This document shows, piece by piece, positions 26,237 to 35,717 of a stretch of DNA of 64,000 nucleotides. Below the pieces are notes generated by a model. It did not search any database and was not told the origin of the DNA. It saw nothing but the letters and a program-made list of their open reading frames with translations. The position numbers were made by a program, and so were the translations under genes. Positions within the stretch are counted from its first letter, which is position 1. Each line of letters begins with the position of its first letter. This stretch comes from DASXKD01 sp963707905 (lineage in GTDB: Bacteria; Actinomycetota; Actinomycetes; Streptosporangiales; Streptosporangiaceae), in assembly GCA_963707905.1 (NCBI GenBank), contig CAVPSA010000021.1, forward strand, positions 114,514 through 178,513, given 5' to 3'.

Positions 26237-27297
26237 CGTCGACATCCTCGGGCCGGGTGGCCCTCTATCTCCAGGACAAGCACCCGATCAGGGACGGCAT
26301 GCGCTATGCCCAGTACGCGGAGTCCCGCGGGTTCGAGGCGGTATGGCAGGCGGAGAGCAGGCTGGTGCGGGAGGCGACGGTGCCGATGGCGGCCTACGCC
26401 GCGGTGACCAGCCGGATCAAGATCGGCTCTGGCGTGATCCCGATCTGGACGAGGAACGCCGGGCTGCTGGCGGCGACGTTTTCGACGCTCTCCGAGCTCG
26501 CGCCCGGCCGGATCATGATGGGCCTCGGTGCCTGGTGGGAGCCGCTGGCGTCGAAGGTGGGCGTGGACCGGCGGAGGCCGCTGACGGCGATGCGCGAGGT
26601 CGTCGAGGCGGTCAGGCAGCTGCTCGCGCTGCAGCGGGTGTCCTACTTCGGCGAGTTCGTGCACCTCGACGACGTGGAGATCGACATCGTGCACGGCGAC
26701 CGCTCCCCGCGGAACGTGCCGATCTACGTCGGCGCTACCGGCATGAAGATGATGGAGCTGGCCGGCGAGATCGCCGACGGCGTACTGCTCAACTACATGG
26801 TCAGCCCCGACTACAACCGGCGGGCGCTCGAAGCCCTCGCCACGGGCGCGGCCCGGTCCGGGCGGGCCATCGGGGAGATCGACCGGCCACAGCTGGTCGT
26901 CTGCTCGGTGGACGCCGACCGTGACACGGCGCTGGACCGGTCCAGGGAACTGCTCACCCAGTACCTCGGGCAGCAGCCGCACATCATGAAGGCCAGCGGG
27001 GTCGACCCGGCGCTGATCGCGGAGATCGGGAAGATCCTCACCTGGCCGGCCAGCACGGCCGACATCCGCCGTGCGATGAAGCTGGTCCCGGACGAGGCCG
27101 TGCAGATGATCTCGGCGTCGGGCACGCCCGAAGAATGCAAGGCCAAGGTCGCCGAGTACATCGCCGCCGGTGCCACGTGCCCGATCCTGTACCCGCTCGG
27201 CGACGACGTGGAGCTCATGATCGACACGTTCGCCCAGGTAAAGGGCCCAGGCGAAGACCGCAAGCAAACAGGAGAGCACCCAGTTGGCGCTCGATGA
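26233..27297 (+). CDS. Luciferase-like oxidoreductase, probably F420-dependent (Mer-like)
   Basis: 354 residues with a TIM barrel of the LLM superfamily. Visible motifs are GMRYAQYAESRGFEAVWQAESRLVREATVPMAA, IKIGSGVIPIWTRNAGLLAATF, LAPGRIMMGLGAWWEPLA and PIYVGATGMKMMELAGEIADGVLLNY. The last is characteristic of methylene-tetrahydromethanopterin reductase-like, F420-using members. FMN use cannot be excluded. It starts with ATGA overlap after ssnA and is therefore part of the purine operon. Equivalent loci in other bacteria carry the flavin reductase YgfK, so this may be the redox step in an F420-using lineage. Confidence 0.82.
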   Translation: MTSTSSGRVALYLQDKHPIRDGMRYAQYAESRGFEAVWQAESRLVREATVPMAAYAAVTSRIKIGSGVIPIWTRNAGLLAATFSTLSELAPGRIMMGLGAWWEPLASKVGVDRRRPLTAMREVVEAVRQLLALQRVSYFGEFVHLDDVEIDIVHGDRSPRNVPIYVGATGMKMMELAGEIADGVLLNYMVSPDYNRRALEALATGAARSGRAIGEIDRPQLVVCSVDADRDTALDRSRELLTQYLGQQPHIMKASGVDPALIAEIGKILTWPASTADIRRAMKLVPDEAVQMISASGTPEECKAKVAEYIAAGATCPILYPLGDDVELMIDTFAQVKGPGEDRKQTGEHPVGAR

Positions 27298-28267
27298 AGA
27301 GGGGTGGCTACAAGTGCGAAGCTTTCTCGGCCGGGACATCCTGTCCCTGAAGGACATGGAGCGGGAGGAGTACTTCCAGATCTTCCGCGTGTGTGACGAG
27401 CTCCGGCCCTACGCGGCGGAACGCCGCAACGGCGACCTGCTGAAGGACAAGACCCTGCTCACCGCCTTCTACCAGCCGAGCACGCGCACCCGGATGGCGA
27501 CCGAGGCGGCCATGCACCGGCTCGGGGGGCACGTGCTCGGCTTCGCCGACATGAAGATGACCAGGGCCGGCGACTTCTACCAGGAGTCGATCAAGGACAC
27601 CGTGCACATGCTGGAGTACTACGCGGACGTCATCGCCATGCGCCACTTCCAGCATGGCGCGCCGGCCGAGGCCGCCCGCTGGGCGTCGGTGCCGATCATC
27701 AACTGCGGGGACGGCTGGGGTGAGCACCCGACCCAGGTGCTCACCGACCTGTACACGATCTGGCTGTCCCGTGGCCGGCTCGACGGGCTGAAGGTGATGT
27801 GCGTCGGCGACATGCGGATGCGCACGATGCACTCGATCCTGTACGCGATGTCGCAGTTCGACATGGAGGCGCTGGTGGTCAGCCCGCCGGAGATGTCCCT
27901 GCTGCCGGAGTTCAAGGCGGAGCTTGACGAGCGGAACACGCAGTACCGCGAGGTGGAGAGCACGGAGAAGTGCATCGCGGACGCCGACGTCATCTACATG
28001 GAGCCGGTGGTGCAGGCCGACTACGAGAAATCCCGGGTCGAGGCCAGCGCGGGCAACCCGCTCACCCCGGCCGCCTACCGGGTCACCCGCGAGCTGCTGC
28101 GCAGCAAGGCCAGGAGCGACGCGATCATCCTGCATTCGCTGCCCAGGATGGACGAGCTGCCCCCGGACGTGGACGCAACCCGGCACAACAGGTACTGGGC
28201 CGAGGCCTTCAACGGCGTGGTCCTGCGGATGGCGCTGCTCGCGCTGGTCCTCGGCGCGGCCGGTTAG
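27284..28267 (+). CDS. Aspartate-carbamoyltransferase-like transcarbamylase
   Basis: 327 residues from TTG 27284, which has GGAGAG seven bases upstream (GTG 27314 is an alternative). The carbamoyl-phosphate loop is FYQPSTRTRMATEAAMHRLGG (STRTR). The C-terminal HSLPRMDELPPDVDATRHNRYW resembles ATCase. The ATCase Ser-Lys motif (S-x-x-K-G-E) is replaced by TRAGDFYQESIKDT, with no Lys at the usual place, so the second substrate may not be aspartate. It overlaps the preceding gene and is followed by ygeW and carbamate kinase, which favours a catabolic (phosphorolytic) role. Confidence 0.83.
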   Translation: MALDEEGWLQVRSFLGRDILSLKDMEREEYFQIFRVCDELRPYAAERRNGDLLKDKTLLTAFYQPSTRTRMATEAAMHRLGGHVLGFADMKMTRAGDFYQESIKDTVHMLEYYADVIAMRHFQHGAPAEAARWASVPIINCGDGWGEHPTQVLTDLYTIWLSRGRLDGLKVMCVGDMRMRTMHSILYAMSQFDMEALVVSPPEMSLLPEFKAELDERNTQYREVESTEKCIADADVIYMEPVVQADYEKSRVEASAGNPLTPAAYRVTRELLRSKARSDAIILHSLPRMDELPPDVDATRHNRYWAEAFNGVVLRMALLALVLGAAG

Positions 28268-28278
28268 GGGCCCCGGAC

Positions 28279-29256
28279 ATGCAGACTCACCTTCGCGGCC
28301 GCGACCTCATCGACCTGCAGGAGTGGACCAAGGACGAGATCGGCACGCTGCTCGACATCGCCTTCGAGCTCAAGCGCGACCGGGCGCTCGGCCAGCCGCA
28401 CCCATACCTGCGGGACAAGGTCCTCGCCATGCTGTTCTTCTTCCCGAGTACCCGCACCCGGGTCTCGTTCGAGGCGGGCATGGCCCAGCTCGGCGGGCAC
28501 GCGCAGTTCATCGACAGCAAGACCACCCAGATCGCGCACGGCGACACGGCAAAGGAGATCGGCGAGATCATCGGCCGCTACACCGACGGCATCGCGATCC
28601 GCTATGTCGACTGGCTGCTGGGCAACAAGTACCTGCGCGAGGTCGCCGATGCGAGCCGGGTACCCGTGCTCAACATGCAGTGCGACATCTACCACCCCCA
28701 TCAGGCGCTGGCCGACCTGATGACGATCATCGAGCGCTTCGGTGACCCGCGGGGCCACACCGCCACCATCAGCTGGGCGTACGCATCCAGCTACCAGAAG
28801 CCGATCAGCGTGCCGCAGAGCCTGGCACTGCTGCTGCCGCGGTTCGGCATGAACGTGCGCCTGGTCCACCCGCCCGAGTTCACGCTCATGCCGGAGATCG
28901 TCGAGCAGGCCCAGGAGAACGCCAGGCGGGCACGGACCGGCTTCGAGATCCTGCACGACTTCGACGAGGGCATCCGGGGCACCGACGTCGTCTACGCCAA
29001 GAGCTGGGGGGCCCTGCTCACCACGCCGGACGAGGCCGAGGGCGCGAAGATCATCGACTCGTACAAGTCGTGGATCACCGACGAGGCGCGGATGGCGACC
29101 GCAGCACCGGATGCCATCTTCATGCACCCGCTGCCCGCCGACCGCAACATCGAGGTCACCGACGCGGTGATCGACGGGCCGCAATCGGCCGTCTACGACG
29201 AGGCAGAGAACCGGCTGCACGCCCAGAAGGCAGTCATGGCCCTGACGATGAGCTAA
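28279..29256 (+). CDS. ygeW: YgeW-type transcarbamylase
   Basis: 325 residues. The carbamoyl-phosphate loop FFPSTRTRVSFEAGMAQLGG is present. Diagnostic YgeW-like segments are KTTQIAHGDTAKEIGEII, LNMQCDIYHPHQALADL, SWAYASSYQKPISVPQSLALLLPRFGM and VVYAKSWGALLTT, followed by MHPLPADRNIEVTD. It is distinct from ornithine carbamoyltransferase in its acceptor loop. YgeW belongs to the anaerobic purine-degradation gene set; it should release carbamoyl phosphate for the carbamate kinase encoded 16 bases downstream. It starts at ATG 28279, 11 bases after the ATCase-like gene. Confidence 0.88.
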   Translation: MQTHLRGRDLIDLQEWTKDEIGTLLDIAFELKRDRALGQPHPYLRDKVLAMLFFFPSTRTRVSFEAGMAQLGGHAQFIDSKTTQIAHGDTAKEIGEIIGRYTDGIAIRYVDWLLGNKYLREVADASRVPVLNMQCDIYHPHQALADLMTIIERFGDPRGHTATISWAYASSYQKPISVPQSLALLLPRFGMNVRLVHPPEFTLMPEIVEQAQENARRARTGFEILHDFDEGIRGTDVVYAKSWGALLTTPDEAEGAKIIDSYKSWITDEARMATAAPDAIFMHPLPADRNIEVTDAVIDGPQSAVYDEAENRLHAQKAVMALTMS

Positions 29257-29272
29257 GGGGAGGCGGACAACA

Positions 29273-30220
29273 GTGGAACCGCGGACAGCGGTCATCGCGA
29301 TCGGCGGCAACTCGCTGATCAGGGACAAGCAGCACCAGACGGTCCGGGACCAGTACGTCGCCGCGCAGGAGACGTGCCACCACATCGTCACCATGATCAA
29401 GGACGGCTGGGGCGTCGTGATCACCCACGGCAACGGTCCCCAGGTCGGCTTCATCCTCCGGCGGTCCGAGATCGCCGCCCATGAGCTGCACGAAGTGCCA
29501 CTGGATGTCTGCGGGGCGGACACGCAGGGTGCCATCGGCTACGAACTGCAGCAGAACCTCTGCAACGAGTTCCGGCGCTACGGCATCGACCGGGACACGG
29601 TCACCCTGGTCTGCCAGACCGAGGTGGCCTCCGGCGACCCGGCGTTCACCAAGCCGAGCAAGCCGATCGGGTCCTTCATGGACGCCGGGCAGGCGGAGCG
29701 GCGCCGGGCCGAGGGGTGGGACATCATCGAGGATGCCAACCGCGGCTGGCGCCGGGTGGTCGCCTCACCGAAGCCACTGCGGATCGTCGAACTGCCGTCG
29801 ATCCGGCGGCTCCTCGACGCCGGCACGGTGGTGATCGCGGTGGGCGGCGGCGGGATCCCCGTGGTGGCCGACGAGTCGGGCAAGCTGCGGGGCGTGGCCG
29901 CGGTCATCGACAAGGACCTGGCGTCCGCGCTGCTGGCCAGCGAGATCGGTGCCGAGCTTCTGGTCATCTCCACGGCCGTGCAGAAGGTCGCGCTGGAGTT
30001 CGGCACCCCGCAGCAGCGCTGGGTGGACCACATGACGCTCGCGGAGGCCAGGCGCTACCTGGCCGAAGGCAGGCATTTCGCGGCCGGCAGCATGGCCCCC
30101 AAGATCGAGGCTGTCGTCTCCTACCTCGATCGTGGCGGCAAGGAGGCGCTCATCACCGATCCGGACAGCCTTGAACGCGCCCTCGCGGGCCAGACGGGGA
30201 CACGGATCACTCCCGGCTGA
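29273..30220 (+). CDS. arcC: Carbamate kinase
   Basis: 315 residues with the amino-acid-kinase fold: AIGGNSLIRDK, VVITHGNGPQVG, VCGADTQGAIGYELQQNL, VIAVGGGGIPVV, AVIDKDLASALLASEIGAELLVISTAVQKV and the C-terminal FAAGSMAPKIEAVVSYL. It transfers phosphate from carbamoyl phosphate to ADP, giving ATP, CO2 and ammonia. It starts at GTG 29273 with GGGGAGG upstream. Directly downstream of two transcarbamylases, it is the energy-yielding end of the pathway, as YqeA is in E. coli. Confidence 0.95.
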   Translation: MEPRTAVIAIGGNSLIRDKQHQTVRDQYVAAQETCHHIVTMIKDGWGVVITHGNGPQVGFILRRSEIAAHELHEVPLDVCGADTQGAIGYELQQNLCNEFRRYGIDRDTVTLVCQTEVASGDPAFTKPSKPIGSFMDAGQAERRRAEGWDIIEDANRGWRRVVASPKPLRIVELPSIRRLLDAGTVVIAVGGGGIPVVADESGKLRGVAAVIDKDLASALLASEIGAELLVISTAVQKVALEFGTPQQRWVDHMTLAEARRYLAEGRHFAAGSMAPKIEAVVSYLDRGGKEALITDPDSLERALAGQTGTRITPG

Positions 30221-30264
30221 GCGGCCGCGCGGCGGCCATGCCGGCGCGCGCGCTCCAGCAAGCA
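30216..30264. repeat. 49-bp interspersed palindromic repeat, copy B (intergenic)
   Basis: Partner of 20887-20935. It begins at the stop region of the carbamate kinase gene and ends about 15 bases before the next start. It can form a stem-loop in the operon transcript and might act as a processing or attenuation site. Confidence 0.85.
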
Positions 30265-30278
30265 CTGAAAGGAACACG

Positions 30279-31154
30279 GTGCACTTCTTGCAGCCGGCGT
30301 CCTGGGCCGAGGCACTGGAGGCCCGGGCCGATCTTCCCGGCGCGCTCCCGGTGGCGGGCGGCACGGACGTCCTGGTGGAACTCAACTTCCACCGGCGCCG
30401 CCCACCCGCGCTGATAGACCTCGGCCGGGTTCCCGGCCTGGATGAGGTGTCCACGTCCGACGGGTGGCTGCGGCTCGGCGCCGCCGCGACGTATACCCAG
30501 CTCATGGACACCGTGCCGGGTGACTTCCCGGCGCTCGCCCTGGCCGCGCGGACGGTCGGCTCGCCGCAGATCCGGCACCGCGGCACGCTCGGCGGCAATC
30601 TGGGCACGGCCTCCCCGGCCGGGGACGCGCTCCCGCCGTTGCTGGCGGCCGGGGCCCAGGTCGAGGTCGCTTCCCGGGCGGGAACCAGGCGGATCGCGAT
30701 CGCGGACTTCTTCACCGGCCCCAAGCACAATGCACTGGCGCCGGATGAGCTGATCAGTGCGGTACACGTGCCGCGCGCCACCGGACCGCAGCAGTTCGCG
30801 AAGGCCGGCTCGCGCAACGCCATGGTCATCGCGGTGTGCTCGCTCGCCCTGGCGCTGTATCCGGACCGCCACCGGGCCGGGACGGGCATCGGCTCCGCGG
30901 GACCCGTGCCGCTGGTGGCCGCCAGCGCCGAGCGCTTCCTGGAGGGTGTGCTCACCGAGGGTGGCCTGTGGGATGCGCCACGGCCGCTTGGCGATGCCGT
31001 GCGCAGCAAGTTCGCCGGCCTGGTGGCCGCCACGGCCCGGCCGGTCGATGACGTGCGCGGAACGGCCGCCTACCGGGCCCGCGCACTGCGGGTCCTGGCG
31101 GGGCGGGTCCTCGACTGGGTCTGGGCCGAGTACTCGAGAGTGGGGCCGGGATGA
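30279..31154 (+). CDS. FAD-binding subunit of xanthine-dehydrogenase/CODH-type hydroxylase
   Basis: 291 residues. FAD-binding signatures are PVAGGTDVLVELN (about 26-38), RLGAAATYTQLM, and TVGSPQIRHRGTLGGNLGTASPAGDALPPLLAAGAQVEV (about 95-133). It starts at GTG 30279 with AAAGGAA upstream, the first gene after the interspersed repeat. It is the medium chain of a three-subunit molybdenum hydroxylase with the next two genes and overlaps the following one by four bases (ATGA). Confidence 0.92.
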   Translation: MHFLQPASWAEALEARADLPGALPVAGGTDVLVELNFHRRRPPALIDLGRVPGLDEVSTSDGWLRLGAAATYTQLMDTVPGDFPALALAARTVGSPQIRHRGTLGGNLGTASPAGDALPPLLAAGAQVEVASRAGTRRIAIADFFTGPKHNALAPDELISAVHVPRATGPQQFAKAGSRNAMVIAVCSLALALYPDRHRAGTGIGSAGPVPLVAASAERFLEGVLTEGGLWDAPRPLGDAVRSKFAGLVAATARPVDDVRGTAAYRARALRVLAGRVLDWVWAEYSRVGPG

Positions 31155-31652
31155 GACTGGAACTGACCGTGAACGGCGAACCGCACGTGATCGAAGGCGC
31201 CGAAGCCGGCGAGAGCCTGCTGACCCTGCTGCGGGACTCACTGCGCCTGACCGGCACGAAGAACGCCTGCGAGCAGGGGGAATGCGGCTCCTGCTCGGTC
31301 TACCTGGACGGGACCCTGGTGTGCTCGTGCCTCGTGCTCGCCGGCCAGGCCGCGGGCCGGGACGTCGTCACCGTGGAGGGGCTGGCGGCCAGCGGGCAAC
31401 TGGACCCGGTCCAGGAAGCGTTCGCCGAAGCGGGCGCCGTGCAGTGCGGCTTCTGCACCCCGGGACTGGTGCTGGCCGTTCACGACCTGCTGCGCCGGGC
31501 CCCGGACCCCGCCGATCGGGCAGATCCGCGAGGCGCTGGCGGGCAACCTGTGCCGGTGCACCGGCTACCAGAAGATCATCCGCGCGGTGCACCTGGCGGC
31601 GCGGAACAACGGGCACCACGCTGGGAGGGCCGATGGTCACCACGGTTTCTAG
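31151..31652 (+). CDS. 2Fe-2S subunit of molybdenum hydroxylase (frame break near 31508)
   Basis: About 166 residues. First cluster: NACEQGECGSCSVYLDGTLVCSC; second cluster: QCGFCTPG and, in the shifted frame, NLCRCTGYQKIIRAVHLAA. One extra C in CCCC near 31508 separates the two Cys pairs; without it PDPPIGQIREALAGNLCRCTGY is continuous. The small subunit relays electrons from the Mo centre to FAD. Its stop (31650-31652) overlaps the start of the large subunit by 20 bases. Confidence 0.85.
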
Positions 31653-33931
31653 CCGGACGCGCGGCGGTGTCGGCGAGAGCGTCCGCCGGGTGGACGCCAT
31701 CCCCAAGGTGACCGGGACGTTCAGCTATGCCAGCGACCTGCGGGCGGACGGCATGCTCTGGGGTGCCACGCTGCGATCACCACACCCGCACGCGCGGATC
31801 CGCGGTATCGACACGGCCGCGGCCGCCGCGCTGCCCGGCGTGCACGCCGTCCTGCTCGCGGCCGATCTCCCGGGCAAGCGGACCTTTGGCCTGAACTTCG
31901 ACGATCAGCCGGTTCTCGCCGACGGTCTCGTCCGCTACCACGGCGAACCCGTTGCCGTGGTCGCCGCCGACACACCCGCGATCGCACACCGGGCCACGAC
32001 GCTCATCGCCGTGGACTGGGCACCACTTCCGGCGGTCACCGACATGGAGGCCGCGATGGCGCCGGAGGCGCCGCGGTTGCACGACTTCGGCAACGTGCTG
32101 CGGCACGTGCACATCGTGCACGGTGACCCGGACGCGGCCGAGGCGGACGTGTGGGTGGACGGTTACTACGAAACCGGCATGCAGGACCAGGCGCCGCTCG
32201 GCCCGGAGGCCGGGCTGGCCATACCTGCCCCCGACGGGGGCGTTGACCTGTTCGTAGCCACCCAATGGCTGCATGTGGACGCAGGAACAGCTCGCCCCCT
32301 GCCTGAACCTGCCGCCGGAGAAGGTACGCATCACCCTGGCCGGGGTGGGCGGCGCGTTCGGTGCCCGCGAGGACATCCACATGCAGATTCACGCGTCCCT
32401 GCTCGCCCTGCGCACCGGCAGGCCGGTCAAGATGAGCTTCGGCCGCGAGGAGTCCTTCCTCGGGCACGTGCACCGCCACCCGGCACGGATCTGGCTCCGC
32501 CACGGCGCGGCCCGTGACGGCCGGCTCGTCAGTGTCGTTGCCAGGCTGCTGTTCGACGGCGGCGCCTACACCTCATCCTCTCCCGCGGTGGTGGGGAACG
32601 CGGCGACGTTCGCCGCGGGCCCGTACGAGGTGCCGAACGTGCGGATCGAGGGGACCCTGGTCTTCACCAACAACCCGCCATGCGGGGCCATGCGTGGCTT
32701 CGGCGCGCCGCAGGTCTGCTTCGGCCACGAGGCGCAGATGGACAAGCTGGCCGCGGCGCTGCACACCGACCCGGTGGAACTGCGGCTGCGCAACGCGCTG
32801 CACACCGGCTCCGTGCTGCCGACCGGCCAGGTGCTGACGGGCAGCGCGCCGGTGCGCGAGCTGATCGAGCTTTGTGCGCGCGCGCCCATGCCGGCCCCTG
32901 AGCCCGCGCGCGGCCGCGACCAGCTCGACTACCCCGGCGGGACCGGGAACGTGACCCACGGGGAGAGCCTGGCAATCGGCGTGGGGTACGCGGTGGGGTT
33001 CAAGAACACCGCGTTCAGCGAGGGATTCGACGATTCGGCCGCCGCGCGGGTGACGCTGAGCATGGGCCAGGACGGTCCCGTCGCGGAGATCCACACCGCC
33101 GCGGTGGAGATGGGGCAGGGCCTGACCACGGTGCTCACCCAGATCGCCCGCACCGAGCTTGGCATCGAGCACGTGGTGCTGCACGCCGCCGACACCAGCG
33201 TGGGCAACGCGGGCTCCACCTCGGCGTCCCGGCAGTCGATGATGGCCGGCGGCGCCGTGCAGATGGCCTGCCGGCAGATCAGTGAACGGCTCGCGGCCCA
33301 GGGCGGCCTGCTGGCGGAACCGGTCACCGAGACCGCGGTCTATCATCACCGGCCGACCACGGGCTTCGACTCCGCCGGGCACGGGGACATCCATGCGGCC
33401 TTCACGTTCGCGGCCGAGCGTGCGGTGGTCGAGGTGGACACCGAGCTGGGCATCGCCCGGGTCCTGCACGTCGCGGCGGCGATCGACGCCGGGAAGGTGC
33501 TCAACCCAGCCGGTTTCGAGGGCCAGATCGAAGGTGGCACCGCCCAGGGGCTCGGCTTCGCGCTGATGGAGGAACTCCAGGCCGACAACGGTGTGGTCCG
33601 GAATCCCTCGTTCACCGACTACCTGATCCCCACGTTCCTGGATATGCCGCCCGTGCAGACCTACGCGGTGGAAGAGCCGGACCCAGGAACTCCTTACGGG
33701 CTCAAGGGCATTGGTGAGGCACCGGCCATCGTCTCGACCGCGGCCATCGTCGCCGCGCTGCGGGACGCCACCGGCCGCGAGCTGAACCGGGCCCCGGTGA
33801 CCCCGGACGACCTGATCGGCCTGCGTCCCCCGCGGCCGACCAGCGGGCCGCCACCGGTCCCTGACGTGCCCGGACAGTGGCCGGTGCCGTACTACCACAA
33901 CCAGGTCTCCGCCCAGCAGCAGCTGATGTAA
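31633..33931 (+). CDS. Molybdopterin-binding large subunit of xanthine-dehydrogenase-type hydroxylase (frame break near 32280)
   Basis: About 765 residues. It starts MVTTVSSRTRGGVGESVRRVDAIPKVTGTFSYASDL. Mo-site segments are AGVGGAFGAREDIHM, NNPPCGAMRGFGAPQVCFG, AVEMGQGLTTVLTQ, and the catalytic Glu in GLKGIGEAP. One extra G near 32280 breaks the frame; without it VATQWLHVDQEQLAPCLNLPPEKV is continuous. Together with the two preceding subunits it would oxidise purines (hypoxanthine/xanthine) or a related heterocycle. It is the last gene of the rightward operon and converges on ade. Confidence 0.87.
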
Positions 33932-33958
33932 GCCGCCATCCGCGACGCCGCTGGCGGC
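33932..33958. terminator. Stem-loop between convergent hydroxylase and ade genes
   Basis: GCCGCCA (33932-33938) and TGGCGGC (33952-33958) pair across a 13-base loop in the 33-base gap between two convergent stop codons. It could serve both operons. Confidence 0.5.
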
Positions 33959-33964
33959 CGGGCG

Positions 33965-35717
33965 TCAAGCCGTCAGGGGCACCCGCTCGAACCGGGTGAC
34001 GTCCACCAGCCCGCGATCGGTGATCCGGAGCTCCGGGAGGACGGTCAGCGCCAGGAACGACATGGCCATGAACGGGGCGGGATAGGTCGCGCCCAGGTCG
34101 GCGTGTGCTGCCTCGTCCAGGCGGGTGGCACCCGCTGCCACGTCCTCGAAGGGCAGTTCCGACAGCAGGCCCGCCACCGGGCAGGGCAGCTCGGCCACGA
34201 CGTGCCCGTTAAGAACCGCTACCTGCCCGCCGCCGATCTCCCGCAGGCGGTTCGCGGCGAGCGCCATGTCCGCATCGTTCATGCCCACGACGCCGAGGTT
34301 GTGCGCGTCGTGGGCATGCGTGGACGCGAGCGCGCCACGGTGCAGCCCGAATCCGGAGACGAATCCGATCCCGATACGGCCGGTGCCGCGGTGCCGCTCG
34401 ATCACCGCCACCTTCGCCAGGTCGCGCCCGGCGTCGGCGACGGCGTCGCCGTCCTGGCTGGCCGGCTCGGCGGTCAGCGCCCGGGTGGTGAGGCTGCCGG
34501 GCTCGACGCCGATGACCCGGACGCGCCCGTTCGCGGCCACCCGGAAGTCATCCGCCGTGAGCACCGGGGTGCGGACGCTGTCGTGCATCCACTCGGGGGC
34601 GGACGCCCTGCCGATCGGGACCGCCTCGCCGTCCTGGGCGGCCAGCCGGCCGCGCTTCCACACCATCGCCGGCCGGAACTGCGCCAGGTCGGGCACGGCG
34701 ACGATATCGGCGAGGTACCCGGGGGCGACCGCGCCGAGGCCGGTGCGCCGGTGCCATCGCGCGGTGTTGAGCGTGGCCATGGTGACGGCGTCGGCCGGCG
34801 CGCAGCCGAGGCGGATGGCCTTGCGCACGACATCGTCGATGTGGCCCTCGCGCAATAGCTGGTCGGGTTCCCTGTCGTCGGTGCAGAGGCTGGTGTTGCG
34901 CGTGCCGTATTCGAGCACAAGCGGCAGGAGCGCCTCCAGGTTCCGGGCCGCCGACCCCTCCCTGATCATGATCCACATGCCAAGGCGGCGCTTCTCCAGC
35001 GCCTCGGCCAGGTCGGTGCACTCGTGGTCGCTGCCGACGCCGCTGGCGAGGTAGGCATTGAGCGCCGGGCCGGACAGGCCCGGGGCGTGCCCGTCGAGGT
35101 GGCCCCCGGCCGCCGTGGCCGCGGCGAGCTTGGCCAGCACCCCGGGATCACCGGCGACCACGCCGGGGAAGTCCATCACCTCCGCCAGCCCGATGACGTC
35201 GGCACGCTCGCGCAGGAACTCGCCTATCTCCGCGGCGGTCACGGTCGCGCCGCTCGCCTCGAACCGGCTGGCCGGGACGCACGAGGGCACCATGACGTAG
35301 TAGTCGAGCGGGAACCGCGCTGGCCGACTCCAGCAGCGCCCGCACCCCGCGCAGCCCGAACACGTTCGCCACCTCGTGCGGGTCGATGAAGACCGTGGTG
35401 GTGCCGTGCGGGAGCACGGCGCGGGCGAACTGGTCCACCATCAGCTTGGTCGACTCCAGGTGCATGTGCGCGTCGAGGAGCCCCGGCACAAGGACATGGC
35501 CCCGCACGTCGGTTTCCCGCGGGGCGTGGTAGCTGCCGACGCCGGCGATGTGTTCGCCGCAGATCGCGACGTCGGCCTCGAACACCTCCCCGGTAAAGAC
35601 CGACAGCACCCGGCCGCCCTTGAGCACGAGATCGGCCGGCTCGTCGCCGCGGGCCACGGCGAGCCGCCGCCGCACCGGATCCGCGCCCTGCTGGGCCGCC
35701 GTATCGTGTGCCGTCAT
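33965..35717 (-). CDS. ade: Adenine deaminase (frame break near 35310)
   Basis: About 583 residues. Amidohydrolase metal motif: VPGLLDAHMHLESTKL; then PHGTTTVFIDPHEVANVFG, GLAEVMDFPGVV, GHAPGLSGPALNAYLASGVGSDHE and late STHAHDAHNLGVVG, all typical of Ade (adenine to hypoxanthine plus ammonia). One extra C in a CCC run near 35310 breaks the frame; SASAVPLDYYVMVPSCVPAS is otherwise continuous. The ATG at 35717 has GGGAGG upstream and overlaps the permease stop (ATGA). It is the last gene of the transporter operon, so imported adenine compounds feed straight into hypoxanthine. Confidence 0.92.

Noticed and set aside
33965..35717. Adenine deaminase as two separate genes
   Set aside because: The two parts form one complete Ade when a single C is removed near 35310; neither half has its own start signal.
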